Shown here: piece after piece, positions 6,093-8,053 of the stretch
How positions within the stretch are numbered: position 1 is the stretch's first letter
Layout: every line of letters starts with the position of its first letter
Assembly: GCA_023251285.1 (NCBI GenBank)
Contig: JAHEZB010000067.1
Location: 1 to 8,053 of the forward strand
Direction of reading: 5' to 3'
Source: Chitinophagaceae bacterium
GTDB taxonomy: Bacteria; Bacteroidota; Bacteroidia; Chitinophagales; Chitinophagaceae
Length of the DNA: 8,053 nucleotides
The notes under the pieces: generated by a model
Told to the model about the DNA's origin: nothing
What the model saw: the letters and a program-made list of their open reading frames with translations, nothing else
The model's database searches: none
Made by a program: the position numbers and the translations under genes

Positions 6093-6623
6093 ATGTCTGA
6101 AGCATTAATACATCCACCGAAAACAATGCTGGAAGTGTGGGAAAGCCTTCCTGAAGGAACTTTGTGCCAGCTTATCAATAATCAATTAATTATGAGTCCA
6201 GCTCCACGAGAAATTCATCAGAAAATATTGAATCGTATTAACGTTGCAATTTTTAATTTTTTAGAAAAAGTGAATATAGGGCAAGTTAGAATAGCTCCTT
6301 ACGATGTTCATTTCTCAATACAAAACATTTTGCAGCCGGATATTTTGTTTATAAAAGAGCAAAATCTTCATAAAATTGAGGAAAAAGGTTTAGTGGGCGC
6401 TCCTGATCTAATCATTGAAATTTTGTCACTATCAACTTCTCAACTGGACTATGATGTGAAGAAAATGGTGTATGAAAGATATGGCGTTAGTGAATACTTT
6501 ATTGTTGATCCGAATTCAAAATCAGTCGATTCTTTCTTCCTGCAAAATGGAGAATATGCGGAACAAAAAAACGTTACAGGGAAAATAAATTCAACCGTCT
6601 TAGAAACAACAATTTCTTTTTAA
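6093..6623 (+). CDS. Uma2-family (DUF820) PD-(D/E)XK nuclease-like protein
   Basis: The protein has 176 residues, slightly short of the common ~190. Order of landmarks: N-terminal EGTLCQLINNQLIMSPAP (21-38), HQKIL, APYDVHF (68-74), QPDILFI (81-87, D83), GAPDLIIEILSLST (102-115, E109), then DVKKMVYERYGVSEYFIVDP (121-140). D83, E109 and a lysine at 123/124 fit the degraded PD-(D/E)XK core; the usual SPST reads SLST. Uma2 proteins are abundant in cyanobacteria and some Bacteroidota, often as lone genes. A nuclease activity or mobile role is presumed but not shown, and no partner (antitoxin or transposase) is adjacent. It stands about 70 nt after the DUF962 gene and ends 6 nt before the convergent trmD stop. 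It is more AT-rich than yigZ, perhaps through horizontal acquisition. Confidence 0.88.
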   Translation: MSEALIHPPKTMLEVWESLPEGTLCQLINNQLIMSPAPREIHQKILNRINVAIFNFLEKVNIGQVRIAPYDVHFSIQNILQPDILFIKEQNLHKIEEKGLVGAPDLIIEILSLSTSQLDYDVKKMVYERYGVSEYFIVDPNSKSVDSFFLQNGEYAEQKNVTGKINSTVLETTISF

Positions 6624-6629
6624 AATAAA

Positions 6630-7304
6630 TTACTCCAACAAATCCGGCCTTCTTTCCTTCGTTCTTTCAACAGATTTTTCACTCCGCCATTCTTCAATTT
6701 TTGAATGATTTCCACTCATTAAAATTTCCGGAACTTTCCATCCACGAAACTCTTCCGGACGTGTATAAACAGGAGGCGCTAATAAATCATCCTGAAAAGA
6801 ATCAGTAAGGGCAGAAGTCTCATCGTTCAACACGCCTGGAATTAATCGGCCGATTGCATCTGCTAAAACTGCAGCGCCTAATTCCCCACCACTCAAAACA
6901 TAATTTCCAATAGAAATTTCTTTGGTAATAAAATGATCACGTACACGCTGATCGATTCCTTTATAATGGCCACAAATGAGCAGTAAGTTATCTTTTAACG
7001 ATAATTGATTAGCCATTTTTTGATCAAAGATTTGTCCATCAGGAGTGAGAAAAATAATTTCGTCGTAAGAAGTTTTTTCTTGCAAAGTTTCAATTGCATT
7101 TACTAAAGGTTCGATCATCATCACCAAACCAGCACCACCTCCAAATTGATAATCATCAACCTGGCCATGTTTATAATTTGTAAAGTCTCTTAGATTAAAA
7201 AGGTTGATTTCCAGCAAACCTTTTTCACTTGCTCTTTTTAAAATAGAATGAGCAAAAAAACTTGCCATTAATTGAGGAACCACTGAGATGACATCAATTT
7301 TCAT
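6630..7304 (-). CDS. trmD: tRNA (guanine37-N1)-methyltransferase
   Basis: This SPOUT enzyme uses S-adenosylmethionine to form m1G37 next to the anticodon and prevents +1 frameshifting. The 224 residues are intact. Motifs: YKHGQVDDYQFGGGAGLVM (44-62), LICGHYKGIDQRV (109-121), SIGNYVLSGGELG (131-143) at the trefoil knot, IGRLIPGVL (151-159, with R153 matching E. coli R154), TDSFQDDLL (167-175, with D168 matching the catalytic D169), VYTRPEEFRGW and LMSGNHSKIEEWR, then a C-terminal RRPDLLE. In many bacteria trmD sits in the rpsP-rimM-trmD-rplS operon; here it is alone and converges on the Uma2 gene. Confidence 0.97.
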   Translation of the reverse strand: MKIDVISVVPQLMASFFAHSILKRASEKGLLEINLFNLRDFTNYKHGQVDDYQFGGGAGLVMMIEPLVNAIETLQEKTSYDEIIFLTPDGQIFDQKMANQLSLKDNLLLICGHYKGIDQRVRDHFITKEISIGNYVLSGGELGAAVLADAIGRLIPGVLNDETSALTDSFQDDLLAPPVYTRPEEFRGWKVPEILMSGNHSKIEEWRSEKSVERTKERRPDLLE

Positions 7305-7308
7305 CAGA

Positions 7309-7316
7309 CAAAGATA
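7309..7316 (-). promoter_or_regulatory. Candidate -7 box of trmD
   Basis: The minus strand reads TATCTTTG, an exact TAnnTTTG match, ending only 4 nt before the trmD ATG (7302-7304). If active it would give a leaderless or near-leaderless mRNA. The nearest TTTG upstream (7343-7346 complement) is 26 nt away, longer than the usual 19-21, which lowers the confidence. Confidence 0.3.
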
Positions 7317-7528
7317 ACAAAGTCAAAAAGTAGAAAATTTTGCAAATGTGAGAGGTTCCAAAGGTAACCATCCTTCGTTTCCACTAAAACTATGGAAAAT
7401 ACTATGTCATTGATTATTAAAACTATTGTTGTTTTATAAATAAGAATCTTACTTAAAAATGACAAAAAACGGTTGCCAAAACATTGTCAAGCTTTGTTTC
7501 GATTACCAAATAACTACATAAATAATAA

Positions 7529-7559
7529 TTGAATAGAGATAAAAGCGTCTTTACATTTA
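7529..7559 (+). promoter_or_regulatory. Candidate Bacteroidota promoter of the prolyl oligopeptidase gene
   Basis: TTG at 7529-7531 is followed after 20 nt by TACATTTA at 7552-7559, seven of eight positions when compared with TAnnTTTG. The spacing is typical. The implied start near 7564 gives a leader of about 15 nt to the ATG at 7580. The rest of the 7305-7528 intergenic stretch shows no convincing gene or RNA. Confidence 0.42.
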
Positions 7560-7579
7560 TAACAGCAAAAAAAGCTTTT

Positions 7580-8053
7580 ATGAAAAAAGTAATTTTAATT
7601 CCATTAGCGCTTTGCATTTCTGTCCTTTCCTTCTCTCAATATAATTATCCGGCAACGCCTGTTATTCCTGTTGTCGATAATTATTATGGAACCAGTATAA
7701 CCGATAATTATCGATGGATTGAAAACATCAAAGATTCTTCTGTGGTAAAATGGTTTCAGGAACAGGCCGATTATACCAATAAGGTTTTAAGTAAAATTCC
7801 CGGGCAACAAAGCCTGATAAATGAAATGGAAAAGCTGGATAGCGTGCAGGCAATAATTTATGGTGTCCCAAAGCTTGCTAACAATACTTTCTTTTTTACT
7901 AAACGATTACCAGGCGAACAAGTTTCGAAAATTTATTCACGCCCCCAACAAGGTGGAAGTGATCGCTTACTTTTTGATCCGCTTAATTATATCCAGGGGA
8001 AAGTGATGAATGTACATTTTGATATAAGTAAAAACGGAACATATATGCTGTTG
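7580..8053 (+). CDS. Secreted S9A prolyl oligopeptidase, N-terminal part (runs off the window)
   Basis: The frame is open from ATG 7580 to the window end (158 codons), so the catalytic Ser-Asp-His domain is not visible. A signal peptide is clear: MKK, a hydrophobic core (4-16), and probable cleavage around SFS-Q (19/20), so the enzyme is periplasmic or secreted. The next part matches the S9A N-terminus: YPATPVIPVVDNYYG (23-37), TDNYRWIEN (41-49; DxYRWLE in the family), W58 and QEQADYTNKVL (60-70), then the start of the beta-propeller with FFFTKR (104-109) and IYSRPQQGG (118-126). The full protein is expected to be about 700 residues and to cleave peptides after proline. The usual DPYRW reads DNYRW. 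Confidence 0.9.
   Translation, partial: MKKVILIPLALCISVLSFSQYNYPATPVIPVVDNYYGTSITDNYRWIENIKDSSVVKWFQEQADYTNKVLSKIPGQQSLINEMEKLDSVQAIIYGVPKLANNTFFFTKRLPGEQVSKIYSRPQQGGSDRLLFDPLNYIQGKVMNVHFDISKNGTYMLL

Noticed and set aside
7366..7381. Near-palindrome GGTTCCAAAGGTAACC-like site in the trmD/peptidase intergenic region
   Set aside because: Only the outer GGTT/AACC pairs cleanly; there is no evidence that it is an operator.
7458..7520. 20-codon open frame MTKNGCQNIVK...
   Set aside because: It is too short, with no start signal or homology clue, in AT-rich intergenic DNA.

Overview
The window looks like Bacteroidota chromosome, most likely a Chitinophagaceae-type relative. It is AT-rich, its starts follow A-rich leaders rather than Shine-Dalgarno sequences, and matches to the Bacteroidota promoter motif (TTTG/TTG, about 20 nt, TAnnTTTG) precede some genes. 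Family content agrees: a DUF4954 protein, a DUF4230 pair, YigZ and an S9A prolyl oligopeptidase. The genus cannot be fixed from the sequence alone.

Layout: (1) 1-1350 (+), the 3' part of a large DUF4954-type beta-helix protein. The first 71 bases form a perfect 29-bp fold-back that looks like a contig-end artefact. (2) 1360-2564 (-), two DUF4230 envelope proteins in tandem, sharing a TAATG stop/start. (3) about 2721-4037 (-), a complete IS110-family insertion sequence with a 330-aa DEDD/serine transposase and a structured non-coding leader. (4) 4060-4878 (-), pyrF. (5) 5043-6023 (+), yigZ followed closely by an Mpo1-like (DUF962) membrane protein. (6) 6093-6623 (+), a Uma2-family PD-(D/E)XK protein. 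(7) 6630-7304 (-), trmD. (8) 7580 to the window end (+), the N-terminus of a secreted prolyl oligopeptidase.

The main find is the IS110 element. Its leader can be read as a bridge RNA with a target-binding loop followed by a donor-binding loop. Four short guide-like segments, in the order and polarity known for IS621 (left target, right target, left donor, right donor), match the two element-chromosome junctions by 10, 8, 7 and 9 nt. At each junction the two matches overlap, and both overlaps contain the dinucleotide AA, which predicts an AA core, the exact element ends and the empty target site. Joining the ends as in the excision circle would also place a TTTG box 18-19 nt before AACCTTTG, close to a Bacteroidota promoter, just upstream of the RNA. 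All of this was read by eye. The remaining genes are ordinary housekeeping or accessory genes with no evident joint pathway; pyrF and trmD are single genes here.
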